Assembly (NCBI GenBank): GCA_963833745.1
Contig: CAWHZD010000007.1
Coordinates: 930,001-994,000 of the forward strand
Direction: 5' to 3'
Length of the DNA: 64,000 nucleotides
Source: AP-15 sp963833745
GTDB taxonomy: Bacteria > Pseudomonadota > Alphaproteobacteria > ATCC43930 > CGMCC-115725
The notes beneath the pieces are model-generated. The model saw nothing but the letters and a program-made list of their open reading frames with translations, was not told the DNA's origin and made no database searches. Numbering within the stretch: the first letter of the stretch is position 1; each line of letters starts with the position of its first letter. A program made the position numbers and the translations under genes. This document shows positions 18,926-28,114 of the stretch, piece by piece.

Positions 18926-20530
18926 CTACTTGTCGAGCCAAATCGTCGCCAAATCCTGGTTGACGTAATGGCTCGGCCCGATCTTCCACCCTTTGACGTA
19001 GGAGTGGTACGGCACCACCCGCTGCCACCACAAAAGGAAGATTTCGTGCGCCTGCTCGTCGAGCACGTATTTAACGAATTCGAGCAGATCCGCCTTCTGC
19101 TTCGCCTTGTCGAGCTCGCGCAGCTGCCGGTTGTACATCGCGACTTCCTTGGCGTCTTCGAAATTGCCGTAATTTGAGCTGGAGACCGAATGCGGCAGGT
19201 ATTTGCCGACATCGGCAAGCGGATTGACCACGTTCTGGCAATTGCCCTCGACTGTGACGTCGAAATTGCCGCTGCGCTGGGCTTCGAACCAGGGACCGAC
19301 GGGGACGACCTTCTGCGTCACGTGCAGGCCGATCTTGCTCCACTGGTCTACGACCCAGATCCCGTAATATTTGTAGGGCTGATCGTTGTTGCGGTTTAGC
19401 AGTTCGAAGCTGAGTCCGTCGGCCCCGGCCTCATGCAGCAGGCGCTTGGCCTCGGCTCGCGATTTCTCGATATCGGGCCAGTAGCCGGCGATCTGCTGCA
19501 ATTCCTCCTTGCTCGGGGCCAGAGGCGACCCCGGGAAGGTGACGCCGCCGACGGTGTGCACGAGGGCGATCTTGGACAGCTTGGGCGCGTCGCCCCAACG
19601 GTCGATCGCCAGGGTCAAGGCGCGGCGTACACGCACGTCGTCGAACGGCTTGCGCGCGTGGTTCGGGGTCACCAGCCCGCCGCAGTTCCAGTCGCTGGTC
19701 TGGATCGCCAGCTTGTCGCCAAGCGCGTTCTTCAACTCGTCGACTGCCGAGGGCGGAAAACCGCGGAATTCGATGTCGGCGCGACCGCTGCGGATCGCCT
19801 CGATCTCGACCGCCTGCTTGGGGGCAAAAATACCGGTGAACCCGTCAAGGTACGGCATCCCCTTGCGGAAATAATCGGGGTTGCGCTCGCCCTTGATCGA
19901 CTGCCCGACTTGGTAATCGACAAACTTGAACGGGCCCGAGCCCATGATGTTCTTCTCGTACCAGCGCGGGTCCTTGTCGATGATCTTCTTTTCGTAGATC
20001 CAGGCGTAGGGGTCAGCGAGCGCCGGCAGGAACGCATCGGTCGCGAATTTCAGGCGAAACACAACGGTCGACCGGTCAGGCGCCGTGACTGAATCGACCA
20101 TGACGAAATTGCTCTGCCGCACGCTGAGGACGCCCTTCGGGGGGAAGATGATCTCGTTCCAGCTAGCCGCCACGTCCGCCGCGGTCAAAGGCGAGCCGTC
20201 GGTGAACTGCACTCCATCTCGGATCTTGAACGTGTAGGTTTTGCTGTCGTCGGTCGGCTTTGGCATCGCCGTGCACAAATCGCAGACCAGATCGTCGGTG
20301 TTGCCTGGATTTTCCGGATCGGCGCGGATCAGAGTGCTGTAGAACGGGGCGGCCGAATGGATCGTCGCGTAGGTCTCCTCGCGATGCGCGTCAAAGCTCG
20401 GCGGCGCGTCCGCCGGGATCATATAAGTCAGGATGCCGCCGCGTTTGGGGGCTTCCTCATCCTGGCCGGCCGCCGCGGCAAACGCCGTTACTCCCAATAT
20501 GGCGGCCAAGGCCGCGGTCCGCATGTGCAC
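18926..20530 (-). CDS. Peptide ABC transporter substrate-binding protein, paralog 1 (family 5)
   Basis: A 534-aa periplasmic binding protein with a signal peptide (MHMRTAALAAILGVTAFAAA). The SBP_bac_5 core starts at PKRGGILTYMIPADAPPSFD, a start shared almost exactly with two paralogs in the same operon. Further family blocks are YTFKIRDGVQFTDGSPLTAA, VRRALTLAIDRWGDAP and SFELLNRNNDQPYKYYGIWV. It would deliver peptide-like or opine-like ligands to the permease pair downstream. It lies 19 bp upstream of the DppF-type ATPase gene. Divergence among paralogs in the C-terminal lobe suggests different ligand ranges. Confidence 0.92.
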   Translation of the reverse strand: MHMRTAALAAILGVTAFAAAAGQDEEAPKRGGILTYMIPADAPPSFDAHREETYATIHSAAPFYSTLIRADPENPGNTDDLVCDLCTAMPKPTDDSKTYTFKIRDGVQFTDGSPLTAADVAASWNEIIFPPKGVLSVRQSNFVMVDSVTAPDRSTVVFRLKFATDAFLPALADPYAWIYEKKIIDKDPRWYEKNIMGSGPFKFVDYQVGQSIKGERNPDYFRKGMPYLDGFTGIFAPKQAVEIEAIRSGRADIEFRGFPPSAVDELKNALGDKLAIQTSDWNCGGLVTPNHARKPFDDVRVRRALTLAIDRWGDAPKLSKIALVHTVGGVTFPGSPLAPSKEELQQIAGYWPDIEKSRAEAKRLLHEAGADGLSFELLNRNNDQPYKYYGIWVVDQWSKIGLHVTQKVVPVGPWFEAQRSGNFDVTVEGNCQNVVNPLADVGKYLPHSVSSSNYGNFEDAKEVAMYNRQLRELDKAKQKADLLEFVKYVLDEQAHEIFLLWWQRVVPYHSYVKGWKIGPSHYVNQDLATIWLDK

Positions 20531-20669
20531 TCTTTCCTCCCTGCTTTCTTGCTCGCTTTGTGCCGCATCTCTCGGTCATTCCCGCGAAGGCGGGACTCCA
20601 GAGGTTTAAAGTTCCGTCACCGGCTCCGGGCGCCCCACTTTCGCGGGCGGGACCCGGCGAAATGGTTTC

Positions 20670-22271
20670 TTACTTTTCCAACCAAATCCTCGCCAAGTCC
20701 TGGTTGATGAAGTGGGTCGGGCTGATCTTCCAGCCTTTGACATAAGATCGATACGGCACGATGCGATACCACCACAACACGAAGATCTCGTGCGCCTGAT
20801 CGTCGAGCAGGTATTTTTCGAGGTGGCGCATCAGCCCGCGTTGTTTCGCCGGATCGGTCTCGTGCAGCATCTGCTGGTAGAGCGCGACCTCGGCGTCATC
20901 CTGGTAATGCGCGTAATTCTCGGCGTCGATCGATTCCGGCAGAAACTTCTGGACGTCGAGCAGCGGGTTGACGAAACCATGGCCTGGCGCCTCGAGCACG
21001 ACGTCGAAATTGCCGCTGCGCATCGCGTCGAACCATGGGCCGGTGGGTACCACCCGCTGGGTTACATGTAGCCCGACCTTGCTCCACTGGTCGATCAACC
21101 AGGTCGCGACGTATTTAAAGGGTTGGTCGACATTACGGTTCAGCAGCTCGAAGGACAGCCCCTCGGCGCCTGCCTCCTTCAGCAGACGCCTCGCTTCGGC
21201 CCGCGATTTCTCGATGTCGGGCCAATAGCCGGCGATCTGCTGCAGCTCTTGCTTGGTCGCCGCCAAGGGCGAACCGGGGAAGACGATGCCGCCGACGGTA
21301 TGCACGATCGCGATCTTCGACAAGGGCGGCGCCCCGCCCCAGCGGTCGATCGCCAGGCTCAATGCCCGCCGCACCCGAGGATCGTCGAACGGCTTCTTTT
21401 TGTGGTTCGGGGTTACCGCGCTGCCGACGTTCCAGTCGCTCTGCTGCACCGCGAACTGGTCGCCGAGCGCGGCTTTCAGCTCGTCGCGCGCGGCCGGCGG
21501 CATGCCGCGAAACTCGATCGCCGCCCGGTCGCTTCGGATCGCGTCGACTCGCACCGCCTGCTTGTCGGCAAAGATGCCGGTGAAGCCGTCGAGATAGGGC
21601 AAGCCCTTGTGATAGTAATCGGTGTTACGTTCGCCTTTGATCGACTGGCCGGTCTGATATTCGACAAATTTGAACGGACCCGAACCCATCACATGAGTCT
21701 CATACCAGCGCGGGTCTTTGTCGAGGATCGCCTTCTCGTAGATCATGTTAAACGGGTCGGCGACCGCCGGCAGAAATGCCGTAGTCGCGAATTTCAAATG
21801 AAACACGACAGTGTCCGCGTCGGGCGCCTCGATCTTGTCGATCATCAGGAAATTGCTTTGCCGCGCGCTAAGCATACCTTTGGGCGGGAAGACAATGTCG
21901 TTCCAGGTCGCGGCTATGTCATACGCCGTCAATGGCGAGCCGTCGGAGAACTTGACGCCGTCGCGGATCTTGAAGGCGTAGGTCTTTCCGTCATCGGCCG
22001 GCTGCGGCATCACCGTACACAGATCGCAGACGAAATCGGTCGTCGAAGAGGGGTTCTCCGGGTTGATCCGGATCAACACGCTGTAAAACGGCGCCACGGC
22101 ATGAACGGTCGCATAGGTGCTCTCGCGATGCGCGTCAAAGCTCGGCGGTGCGTCAGCCGGGATCATGTAGGTCAGGCTGCCGCCGCGTTTCGGCGTCTCC
22201 TCATCCGCCGCCGACGCCGCCATCGCGACGACGCTGAGGATCGCAGCCGACGCCAATGTTTTGAACCTCAT
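20670..22271 (-). CDS. Peptide ABC transporter substrate-binding protein, paralog 2 (family 5)
   Basis: 533 aa from the ATG at 22271, chosen because a strong GAGGG site precedes it and the sequence opens directly with a signal peptide (MRFKTLASAAILSVVAMAAS). An upstream in-frame ATG at 22310 is less likely. The mature protein has the same SBP_bac_5 start (PKRGGSLTYMIPADAPPSFD) and closely follows paralogs 1 and 3. Its 5' end overlaps the 3' end of the TPR/glycosyltransferase gene by 71 bp in another frame, a long overlap that suggests translational coupling or a late extension of the upstream gene. Confidence 0.92.
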   Translation of the reverse strand: MRFKTLASAAILSVVAMAASAADEETPKRGGSLTYMIPADAPPSFDAHRESTYATVHAVAPFYSVLIRINPENPSSTTDFVCDLCTVMPQPADDGKTYAFKIRDGVKFSDGSPLTAYDIAATWNDIVFPPKGMLSARQSNFLMIDKIEAPDADTVVFHLKFATTAFLPAVADPFNMIYEKAILDKDPRWYETHVMGSGPFKFVEYQTGQSIKGERNTDYYHKGLPYLDGFTGIFADKQAVRVDAIRSDRAAIEFRGMPPAARDELKAALGDQFAVQQSDWNVGSAVTPNHKKKPFDDPRVRRALSLAIDRWGGAPPLSKIAIVHTVGGIVFPGSPLAATKQELQQIAGYWPDIEKSRAEARRLLKEAGAEGLSFELLNRNVDQPFKYVATWLIDQWSKVGLHVTQRVVPTGPWFDAMRSGNFDVVLEAPGHGFVNPLLDVQKFLPESIDAENYAHYQDDAEVALYQQMLHETDPAKQRGLMRHLEKYLLDDQAHEIFVLWWYRIVPYRSYVKGWKISPTHFINQDLARIWLEK

Positions 22272-24486
22272 TCCCACCCTCAACACATTCCCTCGCATCA
22301 ATGCCTTCACTCAGAGCGAGTTCATCGACGATCCGCTCAAAGACTTCATCCCAATCGCCGCGGCGCGTTTGGCGAAAAAGTCGCGCAGACGGATACCAGG
22401 GCGAGTCATCCCGATCCGTCATCCACCGCCAATCCGGCACGTGCCGCAGGACAATCCACACCGGGCGTCCGAGTGCGCCGGCGAGATGGGCGGCCGCCGT
22501 ATCGCTGGAAATCACAAGATCGAGGTTCATCATGACCGCAGCGCAGTCGACGAATGCGTCGGGGCCGCGATCAAAGTCCGCGCCGAGGGTTTCCACCTTC
22601 ATACCGGCCGGCAGATCCGCCAGCTGTTCGACGCCGTCATGTTTCTGCAGGCTGATCAAGGTTAGGCCGGGTATGCGGCACAGCGGCGCGAAGCAACGCA
22701 GCGGGATCGAGCGGCCCCTGTCGACATCTGCGTTGGGTTTACCTTGCCACACGATCCCGACCCGAAATCGACCGCTGGGGAGCCGACTGGCCCAAGCCTC
22801 GACACGAGCCGGGTCAGCCGACAGATAGGGAGCGCTCGCCGCCATAGTCGCGGGTGTCACTTTTAGAACTTGGGGCAGGCTCATCAATGGCAGGTGGGCG
22901 TCGTGACGCGGCAGCGTCTCGCCATTCCGAATGACTTTCACGTTCTCAAGGCAGCTCGGCAACCCTCCCAGAGAAGATTGGACCTCCAGAAACACCTCTG
23001 CTCCTCTGGCCGCCACAACGCAAGCAAAACGCGAAAATTGGATCGTATCTCCGAGGCCTTGCTCAGAATAAAGCAACAGGCGCCCAGGGGCTAGGCCGTC
23101 CTTTCTCCATTCCATACCGGATAGAGAACGAGAGCGAACAATCCAACCGTCCATTCGCCTGCGCCATTCGTAGCCTTGCCAGCCTTCAGCAAAGTTCCCA
23201 GTCAGCAGCAGCAAGTGTGCTTGGTTAACTTGAAATGACGGAAAATAGGGCCGGACGGAAAGCGCCTGCCGGTGGCACTCCATCGCCTCGTCAAAACGCC
23301 GGAGCTCCTGAAGGGAGTTGCCGCGGTTGTCGAGGGCCTCGGCGTAGCCCGGCCTGATGGCGAGCGCTCTATCGTAGCTCTCCAGCGCTTCAGCAAACCG
23401 CCCAAGCGCGTGAAGGACGTTGCCGCAGTTGTTGAGAGCCTCGGCAAAGTCCGGCTTGATGGCGAGCGCCTGCTCATAGCTCTCCAGCGCCTCGCCGAAC
23501 CGCCTGAGCTCCTCGTGGGTGTTGCCGCGATTGTTAAAGGCCTCGGCAAAGTCGGGCCGGATGGCGAGTGCCCGCTCGTAGCTCTCCAGCGCCTCATCAA
23601 AACGCTTGAGGTCGCCCAGGGTGATGCCGCGGTTGTTGAGGGCCTCGGCATAGTCCGGCCGGACGACGAGCGCCCGCTCGTAGCTCTTCAGCGCCTCGTC
23701 GAACCGCCCGAGTTGCTGCAAGGCGTTGCCGCGGGTGTAGAGAGTCTCAGGATGGTTCGGCCAGATGGCGAGTGCTCCATCGTAGCTCTCCAGCGCCTCC
23801 TTAAAACGCCCGAGTTCCTGGAGGGAGTTGCCGCTGTCGGTAAGGGCCTCGGCATAGTCCGGCCGGACGGCGAGCGCCCGCTCGTAGGTGTTCACTGCCT
23901 CGTCGAACCGTTCGAGCCGGTGCAGGGCCTTGCCCCGGTTGTAGAGGGCTTCAAGATGATTTGGCTGGACAGCGAGCGCCCGATTGTAACTCTCCAGCGC
24001 CGCCTCAAAACGTCCGAGTTCCTGAAGGGCGTTGCCGCGGTTGTTGAAGGCCTCGGCATAATCCGGCCGGGCGGCGAGCGCGCCCTCGTAGCTGTTCGCT
24101 GCCTCGTCGAACCGCCGGAGTTGCTGCAGGGCGTTGCCGCGGTTGTAGAGGGCCTCAGGATGGTCTGGGCTGACCGCGAGCGCCCGATCGTAGCTCCCCA
24201 GCGCCTCCTCAAAACGTCCGAGTTCCTGAAGGGTGTTGCCGCGGTTGTTGAGGGCCTCGGCGTGGTCCGGCTTAATGGCTAGGGTCCGATCATAGTTATC
24301 GAGGGCTGCATCTTCCCTGCCCAGTTCGGATTGGGCCATAGCCAGGATAAAAAGCGCGTCAATACAGTCGGAATTGTCGACAAGGACAGAAGTGCACAAG
24401 ATCTCTACGACGGAATACTCTTCACTGTTGTACGCACCGATGATTTTTTCCAAAGCTTCTGGTAGAGTTAATTTGATGTCAGTCAC
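22201..24486 (-). CDS. Tetratricopeptide-repeat protein with glycosyltransferase-like C-terminal domain
   Basis: 761 aa from a GTG at 24486, preceded by AGGAGGT with a short spacer; a longer frame starting at 24570 lacks such a site. Residues about 43-440 are eleven to twelve consecutive 34-residue TPRs of consensus AEALNNRGNxLQELGRFxEA. The C-terminal 300 residues (GDTIQFSRFACVVAARGAEV, then DLVISSDTAAAHLAGALGRP) resemble the GT9 heptosyltransferase-like domain commonly fused to TPRs in proteobacteria. It has no signal peptide. Its place between two binding-protein genes of a peptide importer is unusual. It probably modifies or scaffolds a protein or glycan; the link to transport is unproven. 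Confidence 0.85.
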   Translation of the reverse strand: MTDIKLTLPEALEKIIGAYNSEEYSVVEILCTSVLVDNSDCIDALFILAMAQSELGREDAALDNYDRTLAIKPDHAEALNNRGNTLQELGRFEEALGSYDRALAVSPDHPEALYNRGNALQQLRRFDEAANSYEGALAARPDYAEAFNNRGNALQELGRFEAALESYNRALAVQPNHLEALYNRGKALHRLERFDEAVNTYERALAVRPDYAEALTDSGNSLQELGRFKEALESYDGALAIWPNHPETLYTRGNALQQLGRFDEALKSYERALVVRPDYAEALNNRGITLGDLKRFDEALESYERALAIRPDFAEAFNNRGNTHEELRRFGEALESYEQALAIKPDFAEALNNCGNVLHALGRFAEALESYDRALAIRPGYAEALDNRGNSLQELRRFDEAMECHRQALSVRPYFPSFQVNQAHLLLLTGNFAEGWQGYEWRRRMDGWIVRSRSLSGMEWRKDGLAPGRLLLYSEQGLGDTIQFSRFACVVAARGAEVFLEVQSSLGGLPSCLENVKVIRNGETLPRHDAHLPLMSLPQVLKVTPATMAASAPYLSADPARVEAWASRLPSGRFRVGIVWQGKPNADVDRGRSIPLRCFAPLCRIPGLTLISLQKHDGVEQLADLPAGMKVETLGADFDRGPDAFVDCAAVMMNLDLVISSDTAAAHLAGALGRPVWIVLRHVPDWRWMTDRDDSPWYPSARLFRQTRRGDWDEVFERIVDELALSEGIDARECVEGGNEVQNIGVGCDPQRRRDGGVGGG
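23255..24390. repeat. 102-bp degenerate tandem repeats coding for the TPR array
   Basis: The DNA repeats with a 102-bp period (for example the recurring TTGCCGCGGTTGTTGAGGGC) in step with the 34-residue TPR units. High nucleotide similarity between neighbouring units makes copy-number change by recombination likely. Confidence 0.75.
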
Positions 24487-24648
24487 TTGACCTCCTGCCC
24501 GAAAATCCACAGAAGGCCGGCATCTCGTTCCACGCAAAAACCGGAAGTGCGCGGTATGCCCGATTAGCAAGCGAAGTCGTCTCCGCCGCGGCAGCGCTCC
24601 GGCGCAAACCGGAACCCGGCAAAATAAGAGATGGCATAGCCTCAGGCA

Positions 24649-26268
24649 TTATTTGTCCAGCCACACCGTCGCGAGGTCCTGATTGATAAAATGGCTGGGG
24701 CTGATCTTCCAGCCTTTGACATAGGACGGATGTGGAACGATCCGGTACCACCACAACACCCAGATCTCATGAGCCTGTTGATCGAGCACATATTTTTCGA
24801 ACTCGCGCATCAAAGCGCGTTGCTGCGCAAAGTCGGTCTCGCGCAGCATCTTGTTGTAGAGATCGACCTCCGCCTGGTCTTGATAATAGCCATAGTTGCC
24901 CGCATAAACCGAGCTTGGCAGGTAGGCATCGACGTCCAACAGCGGGTTCGGGACACCATGGCAATTGGCTTGCGAGACCACCTGGAAATTGCCGGTCCGC
25001 ATCGCGTCCAGCCATGGGCCGGTCGGCATCACGCGTTGCGTGACCTTGAGCCCGATCTTGCTCCACTCGTCGACGAGCCAAGTCCCGACGTATTTGTAGG
25101 GCTGGTCGACGCCTCGATTCAACAGCTCGAAACTCAGCCCCTCGGCGCCGGCCTCCTTCAACAGGCGTCTCGCCTCTGCCCGTGATTTTTCGATGTCGGG
25201 CCAAAAGCCAGCGATCTGCTGCAACTCTTCCTTGGTGGCCGCGAGCGGCGAGCCCGGAAACACGATGCCGCCGACAGTCCGCACATTGGCGATTTTCGAG
25301 AGCGCCGGCGCGCCGTGCCAACGGTCGATCGCAAGGGTCAGCGCACGCCGCACCCGGGGATCGTCAAACGGCTTCTTCTGATGGTTAGGCTGCACCAGGC
25401 TGCCGCAATTCCAGTCGCTTTCCTCAACGACGAGCTTGTCGCCGAGGGCTTTGACGAGTTCGTCACGCGCCGAAGGCGGCAGTCCGCGAAACTCCATCGC
25501 GGCGCGGCCGCTGCGGATCGCGGCAACCCGTACCGCCTGTTTATCGGCGAAGATCGCGGTAAACCCATCGAGATATGGCAGCCCCTTGCGGTAGTAATCG
25601 GGGTTGCGAACGCCCTTTATCGACTGTCCGGTCTCGTACTCTGCAAATTTGAATGGACCCGATCCCAGGATGTTCTTTTCGTACCAGCGTGGATTATTAT
25701 CGAGTACATCCTTCTTGTAAATAAACGTGAAAGGATCGGCAAGCGCCGGCAGGAACGCGCTGGTCGCAAACTTCAGGCGAAAGACAACAGTTGCAGGGTC
25801 GGGCGCCTCAACCGTGTCGACCATCTCATAATAGCTTTGGCGAACGCTCAGCACGTCTTTGGGCGGATGAATGATCATCCTCCAGCTGGCCGCCACATCG
25901 GCAGCGGTGAGCGGCGTGCCGTCGTGGAATTTCACGTCGTCGCGGATCTTGAAGGTGTATGTCTTGCCGCCGTCGGTCGGCTGCGGCATCGCGGTGCACA
26001 GATCGCAGACGAAATCGGTGGTCGAGGAGGGGTCGTCCGGGTTGATCCGGACCAGCACGCTGTAGAACGGCGCCACTGCATGGAGGGTCGCAAAGGTGCC
26101 CTCGCGGTGTCCGTCAAAGCTCGGCGGCGCATCCGCAGGGATCATGTAGGTCAGTATGCCGCCGCGCTTGGGGGCCTCCTCGTCGCCCGCTGCGGCCGCC
26201 GATCCCGCGATTGCCAAGGCGACGACGGCAGCCAACCCGGCCACCCGCAGACCCGATCCGACGGTCAT
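24649..26268 (-). CDS. Peptide ABC transporter substrate-binding protein, paralog 3 (family 5)
   Basis: 539 aa from the ATG at 26268, which follows GGGAGGAAGAA; the frame can be extended to a TTG at 26283, but the ATG fits the ribosome site better. The signal peptide is MTVGSGLRVAGLAAVVALAI...AAAA. The mature start PKRGGILTYMIPADAPPSFD is shared with paralogs 1 and 2, as are VRRALTLAIDRW and YVKGWKISPSHFINQDLA. It is the first binding-protein gene of the operon, 27 bp after the DppD-type ATPase gene. Confidence 0.92.
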   Translation of the reverse strand: MTVGSGLRVAGLAAVVALAIAGSAAAAGDEEAPKRGGILTYMIPADAPPSFDGHREGTFATLHAVAPFYSVLVRINPDDPSSTTDFVCDLCTAMPQPTDGGKTYTFKIRDDVKFHDGTPLTAADVAASWRMIIHPPKDVLSVRQSYYEMVDTVEAPDPATVVFRLKFATSAFLPALADPFTFIYKKDVLDNNPRWYEKNILGSGPFKFAEYETGQSIKGVRNPDYYRKGLPYLDGFTAIFADKQAVRVAAIRSGRAAMEFRGLPPSARDELVKALGDKLVVEESDWNCGSLVQPNHQKKPFDDPRVRRALTLAIDRWHGAPALSKIANVRTVGGIVFPGSPLAATKEELQQIAGFWPDIEKSRAEARRLLKEAGAEGLSFELLNRGVDQPYKYVGTWLVDEWSKIGLKVTQRVMPTGPWLDAMRTGNFQVVSQANCHGVPNPLLDVDAYLPSSVYAGNYGYYQDQAEVDLYNKMLRETDFAQQRALMREFEKYVLDQQAHEIWVLWWYRIVPHPSYVKGWKISPSHFINQDLATVWLDK

Positions 26269-26295
26269 TTCTTCCTCCCGCAATCTCGCTTGTGG

Positions 26296-27336
26296 TCAGG
26301 AGTCGGCAAAGCCGCCGGCGTGCTCGCGCGGCTGTTCCGCCACCTTGCCTGCGGCCACCCCAAGCTCGCTGCTGCGAAAGCAGGCGGCGAGGTGTCCGCT
26401 CGCGCCCGCCGCTTCGAGCGCCGGTCGCCGGCGCGCGCAGGCCTCGACCGCAAACCGGCAGCGCGGTCGGAATGCGCAGCCGCCGTCGAGCCGGGTCAGG
26501 TCGGGCGGCTGACCCTCGACCGGGTCGAGCCGCGCCTGGCGCGGGCGGTCGAGCCGCGGCACCGAGCGCAGCAACGCAATCGTGTAGGGGTGGCGCGGGT
26601 CGTGGTAGATCGCCGCCGCCGGCCCGCTTTCGACAATGCGGCCGGCATACATCACGTTGACGCGATCGGCGTAGCGCGCGACGACCCCGAGATTGTGGGT
26701 AATGATGATCAGCGCCACGTCGAGCCGGCGCGTCAGGTTTTTCATCAGTTCGAGGATCTGCGCCTGGATTGTCACGTCGAGTGCGGTCGTCGGCTCGTCG
26801 GCGATGATCAGCTTGGGGTCGCAGGCGATCGCGATCGCGATCATGATGCGCTGGCGCATGCCGCCCGACAGCTGGTGCGGATACTGCTTCAGCCGGCGGA
26901 TCGGATCGGCGATGCCGACCAGCCCCAGCAATTCGACCGCACGCTGTTGCGCCGCTGCGCGGTCGGCGCCGCGATGCTGCTCGAGGGTCTCGGTGATCTG
27001 CCGGCCGATCGTCAACACCGGGTTCAGCGAGGTCATCGGCTCTTGAAAGATCATGCCGATGTCGCCGCCGCGCACCTGGCGCATCGCTTCCTCCGAAAGG
27101 GCTAAGAGGTCGCGCCCGTCGAACAAAATCTGGCCCTGCGTGATGCGCCCGGGCGGGTTCGGGATCAGCCGCAACAGAGACAGCGCGCCAGCGGTCTTAC
27201 CCGACCCGCTCTCGCCGACGATCGCCACGGTTTCGCCGCGCTCGACGGTATAGGAGATGCCGTCGACCGCCGGCACCGCGCCGAGACCGGTGCGGAATTC
27301 GGTATGCAGATCTCTGACTTCAAGCAATGACGGCAA
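26296..27336 (-). CDS. Peptide ABC transporter ATP-binding protein (DppD/OppD type)
   Basis: A 346-aa ATPase, first gene of the transporter operon. Walker A is GESGSGKT (residues 41-48), the signature is LSGGMRQRIMIAIAIA, and Walker B is LIIADEPTTALD, followed by the usual switch His (LIIITHNLGVVA). The C-terminal extension includes PPDLTRLDGGCAFRPRCRFA, with the Cys set of the DppD/OppD family. It couples ATP hydrolysis to import together with the DppF-type partner. The 214 bp upstream separate it from a divergent sigma-factor gene and should contain the operon promoter. Confidence 0.93.
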   Translation of the reverse strand: MPSLLEVRDLHTEFRTGLGAVPAVDGISYTVERGETVAIVGESGSGKTAGALSLLRLIPNPPGRITQGQILFDGRDLLALSEEAMRQVRGGDIGMIFQEPMTSLNPVLTIGRQITETLEQHRGADRAAAQQRAVELLGLVGIADPIRRLKQYPHQLSGGMRQRIMIAIAIACDPKLIIADEPTTALDVTIQAQILELMKNLTRRLDVALIIITHNLGVVARYADRVNVMYAGRIVESGPAAAIYHDPRHPYTIALLRSVPRLDRPRQARLDPVEGQPPDLTRLDGGCAFRPRCRFAVEACARRRPALEAAGASGHLAACFRSSELGVAAGKVAEQPREHAGGFADS

Positions 27337-27550
27337 ACGCCCGCTCCGATCCTCCCGTTGACGCCGCAGCGTTTCTTCTTGCTCTTACGGGTGTGGTATC
27401 GGTCGCCGTCTTCCCTGTCAACCGCCGCGCCGGACCCGGCCGATAGCGTTTTGGGAACAAAAGCTTGATGCGGTTAGGTCGTCCTGGATTCAGATTGACG
27501 AAAGCTCGGCGCAAGTTTCGCCTGTTGCCCGACGCGTCCACGCGCCGCCC

Positions 27551-28114
27551 GTGACACCCGACAAACCCGATGCCGCGGCTTCGGCATTCCAGCTGCAGCA
27601 GCTGCTCGGCGGCACCGCGCGCCGCGACCGCGCCGCCTTCGCCGCGCTTTATGCGCAGGTTGCGGCGAAACTGTTTGGCGTCTCGCTGCGAATCCTGGGG
27701 CAGCGGGAACTGGCCGAGGAGGCGCTGCAAGAAAGCTTTGTCGCGATATGGCAGCGGGCGGGCGACTACGACCCGGCGCGCGGCTCGGCGATGGGATGGC
27801 TTATGACGATCGTGCGCCGCTGCGCGATCGACCAGCTGCGTCGCCGCGCCGCCCGTCCAGAGAGCCGCAGCGCGCCCGAGGACGCGCTGCTGACGTTCGC
27901 CGCTCCCGGCCGCACCGACAGCAGCGCTGAACTACGCGCGCTGCAGCGCTGCCTCGACGAGCTCGATCCCGAGCCGCGACAGGCGGTGCTGCTCGCCTAT
28001 TGCTATGGCCTGACCCGCGAGGAGCTGGCGGCGCGGCTCCGCGTGCCCCTCGGAACCGTCAAAAGCTGGTTGCGCCGCAGCCTTGAACGTTTGCAGAAGT
28101 GTCTCGACGGATGA
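27551..28114 (+). CDS. ECF-family RNA polymerase sigma factor (SigK-like)
   Basis: 187 aa from a GTG at 27551. Region 2 is clear (RDRAAFAALYAQVAAKLFGV, AEEALQESFVAIWQRAGDYD, GWLMTIVRRCAIDQLRRRAA), as is region 4 (LDELDPEPRQAVLLAYCYGL, LRVPLGTVKSWLRRSLERLQ). The stop overlaps the anti-sigma start as ATGA. Neighbours (an RskA-type anti-sigma and then a fasciclin protein) match the SigK group. It should direct transcription of a small envelope regulon, probably including its own operon. Confidence 0.92.
   Translation: MTPDKPDAAASAFQLQQLLGGTARRDRAAFAALYAQVAAKLFGVSLRILGQRELAEEALQESFVAIWQRAGDYDPARGSAMGWLMTIVRRCAIDQLRRRAARPESRSAPEDALLTFAAPGRTDSSAELRALQRCLDELDPEPRQAVLLAYCYGLTREELAARLRVPLGTVKSWLRRSLERLQKCLDG

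Noticed and set aside
23255..24390. CRISPR-like array because of regular repeats
   Set aside because: The period is 102 bp, the repeats are coding (TPR) and there are no unique spacers.
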